Shown piece after piece: positions 25,593-34,853 of a DNA stretch of 41,686 nt; position 1 is the first letter of the stretch, and the number at the start of each line of letters is the position of its first letter. The DNA is taken from positions 1-41,686 of the forward strand of contig JANYDD010000010.1 in assembly GCA_025359945.1 (NCBI GenBank), in the 5' to 3' direction. The translations under genes were made by a program, and so were the position numbers. This stretch comes from Bdellovibrio sp. Its GTDB lineage: Bacteria; Bdellovibrionota; Bdellovibrionia; Bdellovibrionales; Bdellovibrionaceae. The notes under the pieces are model-generated. The model searched no databases. It was not told the DNA's origin and worked only from the letters and a program-made list of their open reading frames with translations.

Positions 25593-25899
25593 TAGACCTC
25601 CTGGTGGAAGCTTCTCACAAATTAAAGATTCAATCTACTACTGAAGATCAGCTAGTGTGGTTCCAGACGGTTTCCCTGAAGCGATCGAGACTATCGACAA
25701 AATCGAAAAACTCTAACGCCAATGTCCACATGGAGCGAACGTTTATCTTATTTCTGAATTTCTGTCGATCACAAAAAATTTGAACTATGGACCCAAAAAT
25801 GGGACGAGATTTTTTCCCCCAAAGTTCACCTTTAAATACTGCAGTCCCAGCGAGATACGGTATTTCGACTTTTTTTTTCGACGCCGTCGAAGTGGCCTT
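25593..25899. other. Intergenic region without a recognised gene
   Basis: This 307-bp stretch holds the ribosome binding site and presumably the promoter of the peroxiredoxin gene at its left end. The right end has a short palindrome, TTCGACGCCGTCGAA at 25877-25891, next to a run of T on the plus strand. The T run is on the wrong side for a terminator in either direction. No open frame looks like protein. Confidence 0.5.
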
Positions 25900-28800
25900 C
25901 TATAAATAATTTTTTTTGGAATTTATTTCTATAGCCACAACAGTGATATCATCTGAAATATTCGATTTTGGAATTTTTGCTTTTAGTTCTTCAATTAAAG
26001 TTGAAGTGGATTCCGTTTTTGAAAACAACTGACTTAAAAACATTTCCGGATTTCGCTTCTGAGCCAAGTTTTCCAACAGTCCATCAGAATAAAAAAGCAA
26101 GCTGCCTTGGAAATTTTTAAGACGGTGGCGGGATTGAAGCTCTTGGCTTCCTAACCCCAATGGGGATCCTGCGCCGGACAAAAATTCGACTTTACCATCA
26201 TGAAGTGCCTTCAACAAGACTCCGGGTGATCCTCCGCCCCAAATAGCAACATCCCCGGTTTGATTGATCAGAGCCGCTGTGTAGGGCATTAAAAAATCTC
26301 CCCGAGTTGTCTTCTGAAGGTTTTCATCTAGGACTTTAAAGAAATAACTGACTTCCAGTTCCAATAGATCAAAGCGATTCGAATCGGAAGTTTCCTTTGA
26401 AGCTGAATCTTTCAGTGCCACCAAAAACATTTGATAGGCGCCGGCCACTGTTGCTGTCACCATCGCAGGTCCTGGACCGTGCCCTGTCACATCGCCGATC
26501 AAGGCCAAAATAGTTCCTGGAAAAACTTCATCCGCGGCCCAAATATCGCCGCTGGACTGAGACGCTGAATTTAAAAATCCTTCGACACGAATGCCAGTGG
26601 TGAAAATTTGCGCTTTTTGAGGAAGCAAAAGTTTTTGTATCGCGCCGGTCAGCTCTAAATCCCTTTGTAAATCTGCGCGTTCGATTTCAAGCCTTGCAGA
26701 TCGGGCTGATTCCAAGGACGCGGCAAAAAGACTGGCCACCGACAAAATAAAACTTCGATCTGAATCTCGAAAAATTCCTTTCACGATTCGATTGTCTAAA
26801 TACAAAAGCCCGATCAGCCGACCTCGCGCTACCAATGGCGCCACCATCACACTTCTTAAATTGTAGGCCACCACACTTTCGGACGACAGCTGGTTATGAG
26901 CTTCGTCCAAGGTAAAAATTTGAAGTTCTTGATTCTGCAAAACGGTCTGCAGCGCTTTTTGAGAAATATCCTCGGCGGACGTCAGATCTTGACCGTTAGA
27001 ATCTCTCCCCACAAAAAAATGGCATTCTTTGTTATTGAGACCGTTGGAATCGCTGACCAAGAAAAGCAAAGCGCGTTCCGGAGAAAAGTATTTCACCGAT
27101 TCATCCAGCAGCTTTCGTGCGTGGTCTAAGTCATCGTAAAGTCCGATTGCAGAACCTGACATGTTCACTAATGCTTCAAATTGTCTTCGACGTTGAAGAT
27201 CCTGCAAGGCGGGTTCCCATCCAACGGGAGAAGTTTCTTCGTGGTTGACGCCAGAAAGACTTTCCGATTTCATTTGAAATTCTTTAACGATCCAATTTGA
27301 CTTGCCGATCCACGCATTGCGATGGCTAAGTTCTAAAGCCAAGCGTGCGTGCACCAAAGAACTTCGCAGCAAGCCCTGTTCCCTTAGGATATGCGCGCGC
27401 CATCGGTGGGCCTCGAAATGGACCCACGGCAAATCAAAAGTATCCGCCATTGCTTGGGCTTGATTTAACTTTTTCAAAGCCTTTCTTGAGTTCCCGCTAA
27501 AAAATTCTAGGGCGCCCTGTTGAATTCGCAAGTGAGCCCTTGCGGGCTTCCATGATTCCATCATTCCAACATAAGCCGTTCTCGAGCAAAAACTCTTCAA
27601 TTTGCCTAAATTAATTTTTTGAGTTTCAGCGGGCCAATTTAAATTCCGCCCAGCAAAAACGCGGTTTAAAAGACAGTAACCAGCAAAGACATAAAAAAAT
27701 CGAAAGTGAGGCATACATAAAAATTCTGGCGTGGGTGTCATCGAAAGACCTTTTGCAATGGCATCATCCACCGGCGTACCAGTCTCGCGAGTTTCATAGT
27801 AGTATCCCAGCAACGATCCATAAAATGCTAAATTGCCAGAATGGTCGTCGGGACTGCTTTCGACCAACGGTAGAATATGTTTAATTTTTTCTAAAGCTGA
27901 ATGATAATCTCCTAGACTGGCGGTCACTTGAATCCCAGTGCTTAGGGATGTGTGGCCCAACCTGCGATGAATATCATTTTCTGTTTTTAGCAAAAAAGCT
28001 TCGGCCGCACGAACGGCCACCATCGACTCTTTTTGGTGGCCACCCAACATCGCCACACAGGTGGCGCCTCCGTTGGTGGCATTCATAAAGTCTTGGCCAT
28101 CTAAGTATTGCGCGCTATTCTGCAGCAGATTCAAGATTTCTTCTCGGGATTGAATCCACTGATTATTAAATTGCAAAACAAAAACTCGGTACAGTTTTAG
28201 CCTAGTCGCCAAAAAGGGATCAGCGATTTCTGCAGCCACGACATTGGCTTTGGCCATGTATTTAAACGCAAGCTTTTTTAAACCTAGGACAGATACGCCG
28301 GTGGCAAACGCCATTTGAGCAAAGGCTAACTCGCCACACGCAGGTAACCTAGCTGACCAGTAAATGGATGAAAAAAGTATGGCGGTAAATTTCCACGGGT
28401 CGTTTAAAAAATACGCGGCCACGCCACCCACTTCTGTTAAACGCGCAGCCATTTTTAAATAATTTACTTTTACGGGATCTTTTTCTCGAAGCACTTTTAG
28501 CTGAAAAAAATCCGAAAGCGCACCCAACACTGTCATCTTGATTAAGTGAAGCAGGTTGATAGCTCGGCGCTTTTCGTTCCAAAATCCAAGTTCCGATAGA
28601 CCGCGTACGGTGTGGTGCCAGGCTTTGGCGATTTCTCTTCTAAAGACCGCGATGCGGCCCAGTTCGTAATGGGCTAGTGCGCGAAGAAGGGGATCAGATT
28701 CTCTTTCCAGAAAAGATGAAAACAAGGACCGGGCTTCTTCAAATCGGCCGACCAGTGCCGCACATGCCGCATACTCGCGAAGCGATTCAGTGCTGATAGA

Positions 28801-31032
28801 AGTTTCTAGAATAATGGCACTTTGATGGGCCCAGGTAAAATACTCGTAGCCTTTTTGAACGGCGTAGTCGTGCAAGGCTCTGCTGCCGGCGGCGGTAGCT
28901 GCCAACATAAATTCATTTTGATTCGTTTCGTACTGGCCCCTTCTTAAATGCTCCACACGTTCATAAAGAAATTCTTGGTCTAGTCCCAGCGCACGGATGG
29001 CGTCGGCAATTCGTTGATGCAGAACGGGCAGTTCGGCGGGCGCTACTGATGATTGAAGTGCTTCTTGAACGCGATCGTGCACAAACGAATAGGAATTTTC
29101 ATCGCGGGCCTCGATCAGACCAAACGACAGAGCCTCTTGAACCAAGGCTTGACCAAGTTTAGGTCGGGCACGAGTTTCAGGAATCGACTGAAAAATAATA
29201 TCCGTGGAAAATCGAGCTCCCCACAACGAAGCCACCTGTAAAAATTCTTGAGCCCCTTTTGATACATTTTCCAAACGTTTTAAAACCAGTTCAAAAAGAT
29301 TTTTAGGCAAGTTCAACGATTGCAGACTATCGATGTTCACTTGCCAAACTCCCCGGTGAGGCCTTAGGGCACCTCCGTTCAGCATCATTTTTAAAAACTG
29401 AAGGATCGCGAAAGGGACGCCTTCGGAGCGCACCATAATGTGCTTCACCAATGGGTAGTCGATGGATTTATTTCCCAACGATTTTGAAATCAACTGCGTG
29501 GCATCGCCCTCATTGAAAGAGCGCAGTTCGATTTGGGCCGCCAGCGCAGGTCGCACCGCTTCGATAAATTTTTTTCTAGCGGCTTCGTTCTCGAATTCAT
29601 TTCGAATCGATGCGACAAATAAAATTCGAACGCTGACCAGCTTCTCAGAAAGATATTTGAGCAAAACCGTTGTGGCTTCATCCATCCATTGAACGTCATC
29701 GATAAAAATAAGAACACTTTCGAATGTAGATTCCAAAGCTAATAAAAATTCGGTCAATACCGAGTAAAATTGCTCAAGAGCCATCGCGGTGGGAAGCGAA
29801 TTGACCGAACGAGATTCCATCGCCAAATCTTTTAAAAGCGGAAAGAAATTTTCCAACAACGAACGATTAGGTCCCATTGCAGAGATAAGTTTTTGAATAT
29901 TTTCACGGTTCAAATTTTTGGGATTGGATAAAAAGTCATCGAAGGCCTCGCGAAGACTTGCAAAAGGAATCAGCGCCCCAGTCTGCGTGCACTTTCCGGT
30001 CAAAATTAAAACTTTGTCGTTGTTGACTAAGGGTTTTATCAGTTCTCGGACCAGTTTTGTTTTTCCCATGCCCGACGCGCCTTCGACAAGAACCACGCTG
30101 CCTAAACCATTTTCGGCTTGCGACCAAAGGTCTTTCAGTGTTTTCAGATGAAATTCGCGCCCAATAAAAATCTGATCCGAGACCGCGCTGTGGACAGCCG
30201 CCAGAGAAACGTCGCAATTACTTTTGCTTAAAGGAAAAAGATCCTTGAGAAGTTCTTCCGTAGAAAAATATCGATCATCGGGATCTTTGAGGATCAATTT
30301 CGAAATAATTTTTGAAAGCTTTGGGTCTGTCGTTAAATCTGGCGGCGCTGTCTTTGCGTGATGAAGAATTAACTGGCCAGGATCCTTTGACGAGAAAGGC
30401 GGCTTTCCTGCCACGCACTCGTACAAAGTAATTCCTAGCGAATAAAGATCGGATCTTGAATCAACGGGGCGATCCAGACTTCCGTTTTGTTCCGGAGAAC
30501 TGTAGGTCAAAGTTCCAGAAACTTCGTTTTCAGGCCTTGCCGAAAGCGCCTGAATGGCCAGTCCAAAATCAATCAGGTGCGAACGCCCTTGCAGATCGAT
30601 CAAAATATTTTTGGGTTTGATATCGCGATGGACGTACCCTGCGCGATGGACCGGCTGCAGACTTAGCGTTAGTTCAATTGCCAACTGAATTATTTCATCA
30701 GGTTTCATCGGACCCTGATCGATTTTAGTTTGCAGACTGACGCCATCGATAAATTCTTCGATCAGATAGGCGCAATCACCGAATTCTCCCACATCTAAAA
30801 TTTTTGGAAGTCCTTCGGCATTTATCGTGGCTAAAAACGCGGCTTCTCTAAAAAAAGAAAGTTTTTGGTGGGCGTTTTGCAGCCGATCTGACTTTTGAAC
30901 CTTAACTACAACTATTTTGTCGAAGAGTTGCGCCTTGAAGACGGAACCTTGCGTCCCTGAATTTAAAAATTCCAACCATTTCAGGCCTTCGATGACAAGG
31001 CCCTCGGGAGGTTTTGGTAATCTGTCGATCAT
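25900..31032 (-). CDS. Giant signalling protein: Ser/Thr kinase, AAA-type ATPase, TPR-like region, GAF, SpoIIE/PP2C phosphatase
   Basis: This 1710-residue protein joins five modules. (1) A Hanks-type kinase at about 15-270: glycine loop SGTQGSVFKA, Lys44, HRD at 135-137, DFG at 155-157 and SSPEQ, all intact. (2) A STAND-like ATPase: Walker A GASGMGKT at 318-325 and Walker B VLIFIDDVQWMDE near 444. (3) About 700 residues of helical repeats, TPR-like. (4) A GAF domain at about 1310-1445 (VMVAPLVARGRLIGLLYLDN). (5) A SpoIIE phosphatase at about 1450-1705 with SSGDIWAADEVFPG, IGDVTGHGPGPAM, LLFYSDGLLE and SDDITVVAIE. There are no membrane helices. It is likely a cytosolic switch that reads a ligand through ATPase and GAF and signals by phosphorylating and dephosphorylating partners. 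It is a single gene, divergent from the ABC exporter. Confidence 0.93.
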   Translation of the reverse strand: MIDRLPKPPEGLVIEGLKWLEFLNSGTQGSVFKAQLFDKIVVVKVQKSDRLQNAHQKLSFFREAAFLATINAEGLPKILDVGEFGDCAYLIEEFIDGVSLQTKIDQGPMKPDEIIQLAIELTLSLQPVHRAGYVHRDIKPKNILIDLQGRSHLIDFGLAIQALSARPENEVSGTLTYSSPEQNGSLDRPVDSRSDLYSLGITLYECVAGKPPFSSKDPGQLILHHAKTAPPDLTTDPKLSKIISKLILKDPDDRYFSTEELLKDLFPLSKSNCDVSLAAVHSAVSDQIFIGREFHLKTLKDLWSQAENGLGSVVLVEGASGMGKTKLVRELIKPLVNNDKVLILTGKCTQTGALIPFASLREAFDDFLSNPKNLNRENIQKLISAMGPNRSLLENFFPLLKDLAMESRSVNSLPTAMALEQFYSVLTEFLLALESTFESVLIFIDDVQWMDEATTVLLKYLSEKLVSVRILFVASIRNEFENEAARKKFIEAVRPALAAQIELRSFNEGDATQLISKSLGNKSIDYPLVKHIMVRSEGVPFAILQFLKMMLNGGALRPHRGVWQVNIDSLQSLNLPKNLFELVLKRLENVSKGAQEFLQVASLWGARFSTDIIFQSIPETRARPKLGQALVQEALSFGLIEARDENSYSFVHDRVQEALQSSVAPAELPVLHQRIADAIRALGLDQEFLYERVEHLRRGQYETNQNEFMLAATAAGSRALHDYAVQKGYEYFTWAHQSAIILETSISTESLREYAACAALVGRFEEARSLFSSFLERESDPLLRALAHYELGRIAVFRREIAKAWHHTVRGLSELGFWNEKRRAINLLHLIKMTVLGALSDFFQLKVLREKDPVKVNYLKMAARLTEVGGVAAYFLNDPWKFTAILFSSIYWSARLPACGELAFAQMAFATGVSVLGLKKLAFKYMAKANVVAAEIADPFLATRLKLYRVFVLQFNNQWIQSREEILNLLQNSAQYLDGQDFMNATNGGATCVAMLGGHQKESMVAVRAAEAFLLKTENDIHRRLGHTSLSTGIQVTASLGDYHSALEKIKHILPLVESSPDDHSGNLAFYGSLLGYYYETRETGTPVDDAIAKGLSMTPTPEFLCMPHFRFFYVFAGYCLLNRVFAGRNLNWPAETQKINLGKLKSFCSRTAYVGMMESWKPARAHLRIQQGALEFFSGNSRKALKKLNQAQAMADTFDLPWVHFEAHRWRAHILREQGLLRSSLVHARLALELSHRNAWIGKSNWIVKEFQMKSESLSGVNHEETSPVGWEPALQDLQRRRQFEALVNMSGSAIGLYDDLDHARKLLDESVKYFSPERALLFLVSDSNGLNNKECHFFVGRDSNGQDLTSAEDISQKALQTVLQNQELQIFTLDEAHNQLSSESVVAYNLRSVMVAPLVARGRLIGLLYLDNRIVKGIFRDSDRSFILSVASLFAASLESARSARLEIERADLQRDLELTGAIQKLLLPQKAQIFTTGIRVEGFLNSASQSSGDIWAADEVFPGTILALIGDVTGHGPGPAMVTATVAGAYQMFLVALKDSASKETSDSNRFDLLELEVSYFFKVLDENLQKTTRGDFLMPYTAALINQTGDVAIWGGGSPGVLLKALHDGKVEFLSGAGSPLGLGSQELQSRHRLKNFQGSLLFYSDGLLENLAQKRNPEMFLSQLFSKTESTSTLIEELKAKIPKSNISDDITVVAIEINSKKNYL

Positions 31033-31144
31033 ACTCTTTTATCGGCCAGTTATAGCCAATTCTCAAAATTAAAATTCTATGAAACTAGACCTTTGTCTAT
31101 CGAAAGCCTTGTGAATTTTTCCAACAGTCTCTAGCGTGAAAAAT

Positions 31145-32911
31145 ATGAAACTCAATTCGACAACATGGAAAAGGTTTTTCTCTGTGGCCAAGACCGAAAA
31201 AAAAGCACTTCTGTGGGGATTCTTTTTTTTGATTCTGTCCAGTGCCGCTGGGCTGGTTTATCCCCAGCTGGTGCGGTGGATGGTCGACCACGTTTTACAA
31301 CCCAAAAACTTTGAACTTTTGACCCAGTCGGTAGTTCTTTTATTGCTGGCCTTTATTGTTCAAGCGATCACCTCAAGCCTAAGATATTATTTATTCACCT
31401 ACAGCGGAGAACGCATCGTCTTGCGGCTGCGACAAAGACTGTACGAAAGAATCTTGGGTCAAGACATTGTCTTTTTTGACTTCAATCGCACCGGCGAATT
31501 GATGAGTCGCTTAGCCTCGGATTGCACGACTTTGCAGAACACCGTCAGCGTGAATGTGTCGCAAGGCTTGCGAAATATAGGTCAGGTGGTTGGTGGCTTT
31601 GGATTTATGTTTTACACTTCTTGGAAACTTTCAGCGATGATGCTTCTGTTGATTCCGCCGGTAGCACTGTCGGCCGGTCTTTTTGGAAAACGGATTAAAA
31701 AATTCTCTAAAGAATTTCAGTCCACCATTGCTCAGGCTAGCATCGTGGCCGAAGAAACAATTTCCGGTGTGCGAATCGTAAAGTCTTTTGTTCAAGAAAA
31801 TTTCGAGACGCTTCGTTACCGCAAGGCTTTGGATCTAGCTTTGTCTTCGGCTGGAAGCCGCATTCTGGCCATCGCGCAATTTATGACTTTGGCAATGGTT
31901 ATGGGGTTTATCGCAGTCTGCTTTGTGCTTTGGTATGGTGGCCGCGAAGTTGTGCTGGGGAATATGACGATTGGCGATCTGACACAATTTCTTTTGTACT
32001 TGATGATCGTAGCCTTTGGGGTCGGAAGTTTGGGCAGCCTTTGGGGCGATCTAATGGCCGGTGTAGGTGCCAGCCAAAGAGTCTTCGAAATTTTAGAAAA
32101 AGAAATTTGGGATTCTGAAATTGGTTTGAAACTAAAAAGTTTGTCGGGGCAGATCGAGTTTAAAAATGTCAGTTTTTGCTATCCCAGTCGCAAGGACGCA
32201 GCGGTTTTAAAAAATCTTAATTTTTCAATTCAGCCCGGCCAGGTGATTGCTTTGGTCGGAAGTTCCGGAGGCGGCAAGACCACGGTATCTAGTCTAATCC
32301 CTAGATTTTATGATCCTGATCAGGGATCGATTTTAATTGATGGTCACGATTTAAAAAATCTAAATCTTCCCTGGATTCGCGATCAAATTGGAATTGTTTC
32401 TCAGGAACCGATTTTGATTTCGGCAACGATCGAAGATAATATTCGGTACGCACGACCGTCGGCGACTTTTGAAGAAATTGTCATGGCCGCCAAATCCGCC
32501 AACGCCTTTGAATTTATTAATTCATTTCCGGAAGCTTTTAGAACCGAAGTCGGCGAACGAGGCATCCAATTGTCGGGCGGCCAAAAACAAAGGGTCGCGA
32601 TTGCGCGGGCCCTTTTAAAAAATCCAAAAATTTTAATATTGGACGAGGCCACCAGTAATTTAGACACGGCCAGCGAGCATCTGGTCCAAGAGGCCCTTCA
32701 GCGATTAATGAAAGGTCGAACTACTTTAGTGATCGCCCATCGCTTGGCCACGGTCAAAGACGCCGATCAAATTTATGTGATCGATCAAGGGCAAATCGTG
32801 CAAAGCGGGCAGCACGAAAAGTTATCTCAGGATCATTCGGGTTTGTACTATCGGCTGTTGCAGCGTCAGTTTATTTCTGAGCAGCTTTCCACTTCAATTC
32901 TTCCATCGTAA
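31145..32911 (+). CDS. ABC exporter half-transporter (MsbA-like)
   Basis: This is a fused permease and ATPase that works as a homodimer in the inner membrane. Six transmembrane helices (LLWGFFFLILSSAAGLVYPQ onwards) are followed by a nucleotide-binding domain: Walker A GSSGGGKTT near residue 375, Q-loop IVSQEPIL, signature LSGGQKQR near 480, Walker B ILILDEATSNLD, and H-loop IAHRLATV. The length of 588 residues suits lipid or drug exporters of the MsbA/BmrA group; the substrate is unknown. ATG 31145 is used; GTG 31136 is an in-frame alternative. Its 3' end overlaps pyrE by 41 bp. Confidence 0.92.
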   Translation: MKLNSTTWKRFFSVAKTEKKALLWGFFFLILSSAAGLVYPQLVRWMVDHVLQPKNFELLTQSVVLLLLAFIVQAITSSLRYYLFTYSGERIVLRLRQRLYERILGQDIVFFDFNRTGELMSRLASDCTTLQNTVSVNVSQGLRNIGQVVGGFGFMFYTSWKLSAMMLLLIPPVALSAGLFGKRIKKFSKEFQSTIAQASIVAEETISGVRIVKSFVQENFETLRYRKALDLALSSAGSRILAIAQFMTLAMVMGFIAVCFVLWYGGREVVLGNMTIGDLTQFLLYLMIVAFGVGSLGSLWGDLMAGVGASQRVFEILEKEIWDSEIGLKLKSLSGQIEFKNVSFCYPSRKDAAVLKNLNFSIQPGQVIALVGSSGGGKTTVSSLIPRFYDPDQGSILIDGHDLKNLNLPWIRDQIGIVSQEPILISATIEDNIRYARPSATFEEIVMAAKSANAFEFINSFPEAFRTEVGERGIQLSGGQKQRVAIARALLKNPKILILDEATSNLDTASEHLVQEALQRLMKGRTTLVIAHRLATVKDADQIYVIDQGQIVQSGQHEKLSQDHSGLYYRLLQRQFISEQLSTSILPS

Positions 32912-33416
32912 AAAGCGGATGCATCTGCAAGCGCATTTTTGTAAAGGCGTCAAATTTTTCTGGAAGTTCGGGTCCGCGGTAAATCACACACAAAACATGG
33001 TCGATCACGGCGCCATTTTTTCGAAGCTCTTCAGTGCTTTCTAAAACTTGTCCGCCAGTAGTAATAACATCTTCGATCACGCAAACTTTGCGTCCTGAGA
33101 AATCCAACCCTTCAGCAATTTTTTTAGTTCCGTAATCTTTTGCTTTCTTGCGAACAAAAAGAGCAGGAATTCCAGTATTCAAAGAAAGGGCCGTTGCCAA
33201 TGGTATGCCCCCGGTTTCTAATCCGGCTAAAATTTCTGTTCCTGGCGGAATTATATTTTTAAATTCTGCGGCGATCGCCCGCAAAATTTTGGGTTGGGAT
33301 TCAAATCGATATTTATCAAAATATTCGTTGGAAATTTGTCCTGAACGCAGTTGAAAAGTACCAGTCAGATAAGAAACCTGAAATATTTCGCGAGCCAGTT
33401 GATCTTTGGTCATCAT
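32871..33416 (-). CDS. pyrE: Orotate phosphoribosyltransferase
   Basis: PyrE couples orotate with PRPP to form OMP in pyrimidine synthesis. The PRPP-binding motif is VCVIEDVITTGGQ, about residues 110-122. The flexible-loop lysines lie in FVRKKAKDYGTKK, and LAGLETGGIPLA is also conserved. The protein is about 182 residues from ATG 33416; ATG 33413 is the next codon. The frame extends to 33452, but MDYAFLCVSSFQ is not typical of the family start. The gene stands alone. Its end overlaps the convergent ABC exporter by 41 bp. Confidence 0.93.
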   Translation of the reverse strand: MMTKDQLAREIFQVSYLTGTFQLRSGQISNEYFDKYRFESQPKILRAIAAEFKNIIPPGTEILAGLETGGIPLATALSLNTGIPALFVRKKAKDYGTKKIAEGLDFSGRKVCVIEDVITTGGQVLESTEELRKNGAVIDHVLCVIYRGPELPEKFDAFTKMRLQMHPLFTMEELKWKAAQK

Positions 33417-33520
33417 TTGAAAAGAGCTAACACATAAAAACGCATAGTCCAACGTCCAGATCTTTTAACCTCTAGGCATGGTTTGTGCTTCTTCAACAAG
33501 AGGGGAAGAGAGGTGGCACC

Positions 33521-33694
33521 ATGGATGAATTAAAAAAAATAAAATTTAAACCAGTTGATTCAGATTTGGTGAGTTTTTTTGTAGTGTTAGCAATCTTAAG
33601 TGTATTTTTCGTCCTTGGACTTCGCGTGGTGCTTTTTGGCTCATCGAGCACACCCGTTTTGTTTCCCCCCGCCGAAATTTCAAAATCCAATTAG
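33521..33694 (+). CDS. Small single-pass membrane protein
   Basis: Function not recognised. The 57-residue product starts at ATG 33521, with GAGGTGG seven bases before it. After a short basic segment (MDELKKIKFKPVDSDL) comes one transmembrane helix (VSFFVVLAILSVFFVLGLRV) and a proline/serine-rich end. Such small proteins are often subunits or regulators of larger membrane complexes, but nothing here identifies a partner. The good ribosome binding site and clear helix support it as a real gene. Confidence 0.55.
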   Translation: MDELKKIKFKPVDSDLVSFFVVLAILSVFFVLGLRVVLFGSSSTPVLFPPAEISKSN

Positions 33695-33769
33695 ATACTT
33701 ACGGGCAAATCCAATACGATTTGGATCGCGGCAACCCAACTTGGCCGAAAGGAAATCTACTGCGAAAGC

Positions 33770-34810
33770 CTATCTTCGGACTTGGCTTTTTCGGGTTTGC
33801 CATTGTTCAAGGGCGAATTGTCGCATGTCCGAGACATGATCCAATTCATCGACGATTTCGACACCCAACAAGGTTTCAATCGCATCTTCTAAAGTGACTA
33901 AACCGGTGGTGACTCCGTATTCATCTTGAACCAAGGCCAAGTGTTCTTTTCGCTTAATAAAATAATCGATGGCGTGAGTGACAGTCATATTTTCGGGGAC
34001 CGAAGCAATCGGGACTAAAATTTCTGTGATCGTCAAGTCGTGGTGATCGCTAGAAACGGATTCGTGAATTCGATAGCGCATCACTAGCCCCACCATATTG
34101 TCCAGGGACCCTTCAAAAACCGGAATTCTAGAAAACCGAATGGGCTTAAACTTCTCGAAGACTTCTTCGACGGTCATTGAAGCGTCCAAAGCAAAGATCA
34201 CCGACCTGGGGGTCATGATGTCGGACACAAACATATTATCCATCATCAGAAGGTTTTTAATAATGGTGGACTCTTTGTGTTCAAGCTCGCCCTCATGCAT
34301 GCTGAGCTCGGCCGTGGCAATAACTTCTTCCCTGGTGACCGAGGCTTCCTCGTCACCGCTACGTTTAAAAGTGTTGCTTAGTTTTTCTCCTAACCAAACA
34401 ATCGGGTAGATTAAAATAATGATCAGCTGCAGAGTGTAGGTGGCAAACTCGGCCAAAGATTTCCAGTACATGGCGCCCAGAGTTTTTGGAATAAATTCGG
34501 CGAACACGATCACGCAAAAAGTAAAAATGGCCGAGAAAATTGTCAGCGCCGAATCACCCACGACTTCTTGAACTTTGGCACCAATCAGGGCCGCGCCAAA
34601 AGTGTTAGCGATCGTATTTAGGCTAAGGACCGCCAAAATCGGACGATTAATATTGTCCTTCAGATGCTCCATCAGCAGCCCGGTGCGGGGACTTTCTTTT
34701 TTCTCAATCGAAATGTAGGTCGGCGTGATCGAAAGAAAAACGGCCTCTACCAAAGAGCAAACAAAGGAAACGATCAGAACAATTACTATAAGAACCAAGA
34801 TGAGCGTCAT
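33770..34810 (-). CDS. CNNM/CorC-type membrane protein (DUF21 plus CBS pair)
   Basis: The N-terminal DUF21 domain has hydrophobic helices (LILVLIVIVLIVSFVCSLVE, then LTIFSAIFTFCVIVFAEFIP) with the conserved FAEFIPKTLG. Two CBS domains follow at about 195-320 (VSDIMTPRSVIFALDASMTV and EHLALVQDEYGVTTGLVTLE). Members move or regulate magnesium and other divalent cations. The protein stops right after the CBS pair and lacks the C-terminal CorC/HlyC domain of longer homologues, at 346 residues. It lies 43 bp downstream of EF-G on the same strand, so it may share its transcript. Confidence 0.88.
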   Translation of the reverse strand: MTLILVLIVIVLIVSFVCSLVEAVFLSITPTYISIEKKESPRTGLLMEHLKDNINRPILAVLSLNTIANTFGAALIGAKVQEVVGDSALTIFSAIFTFCVIVFAEFIPKTLGAMYWKSLAEFATYTLQLIIILIYPIVWLGEKLSNTFKRSGDEEASVTREEVIATAELSMHEGELEHKESTIIKNLLMMDNMFVSDIMTPRSVIFALDASMTVEEVFEKFKPIRFSRIPVFEGSLDNMVGLVMRYRIHESVSSDHHDLTITEILVPIASVPENMTVTHAIDYFIKRKEHLALVQDEYGVTTGLVTLEDAIETLLGVEIVDELDHVSDMRQFALEQWQTRKSQVRR

Positions 34811-34853
34811 ACTGTGACAATCATCCTAACAGAGAATTCAAATATATGAAGTA

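Noticed and set aside
25877-25891. Palindrome TTCGACGCCGTCGAA next to a T run, terminator-like
   Set aside because: On the plus strand the T run precedes the stem, and on the minus strand the stem is followed by A. It cannot work as an intrinsic terminator in either direction.
33712-33735. Dyad aaatccaatacgatttggat between the small membrane protein and the CNNM gene
   Set aside because: The stem is weak and AT-rich with no T run. It is not enough to call a terminator.
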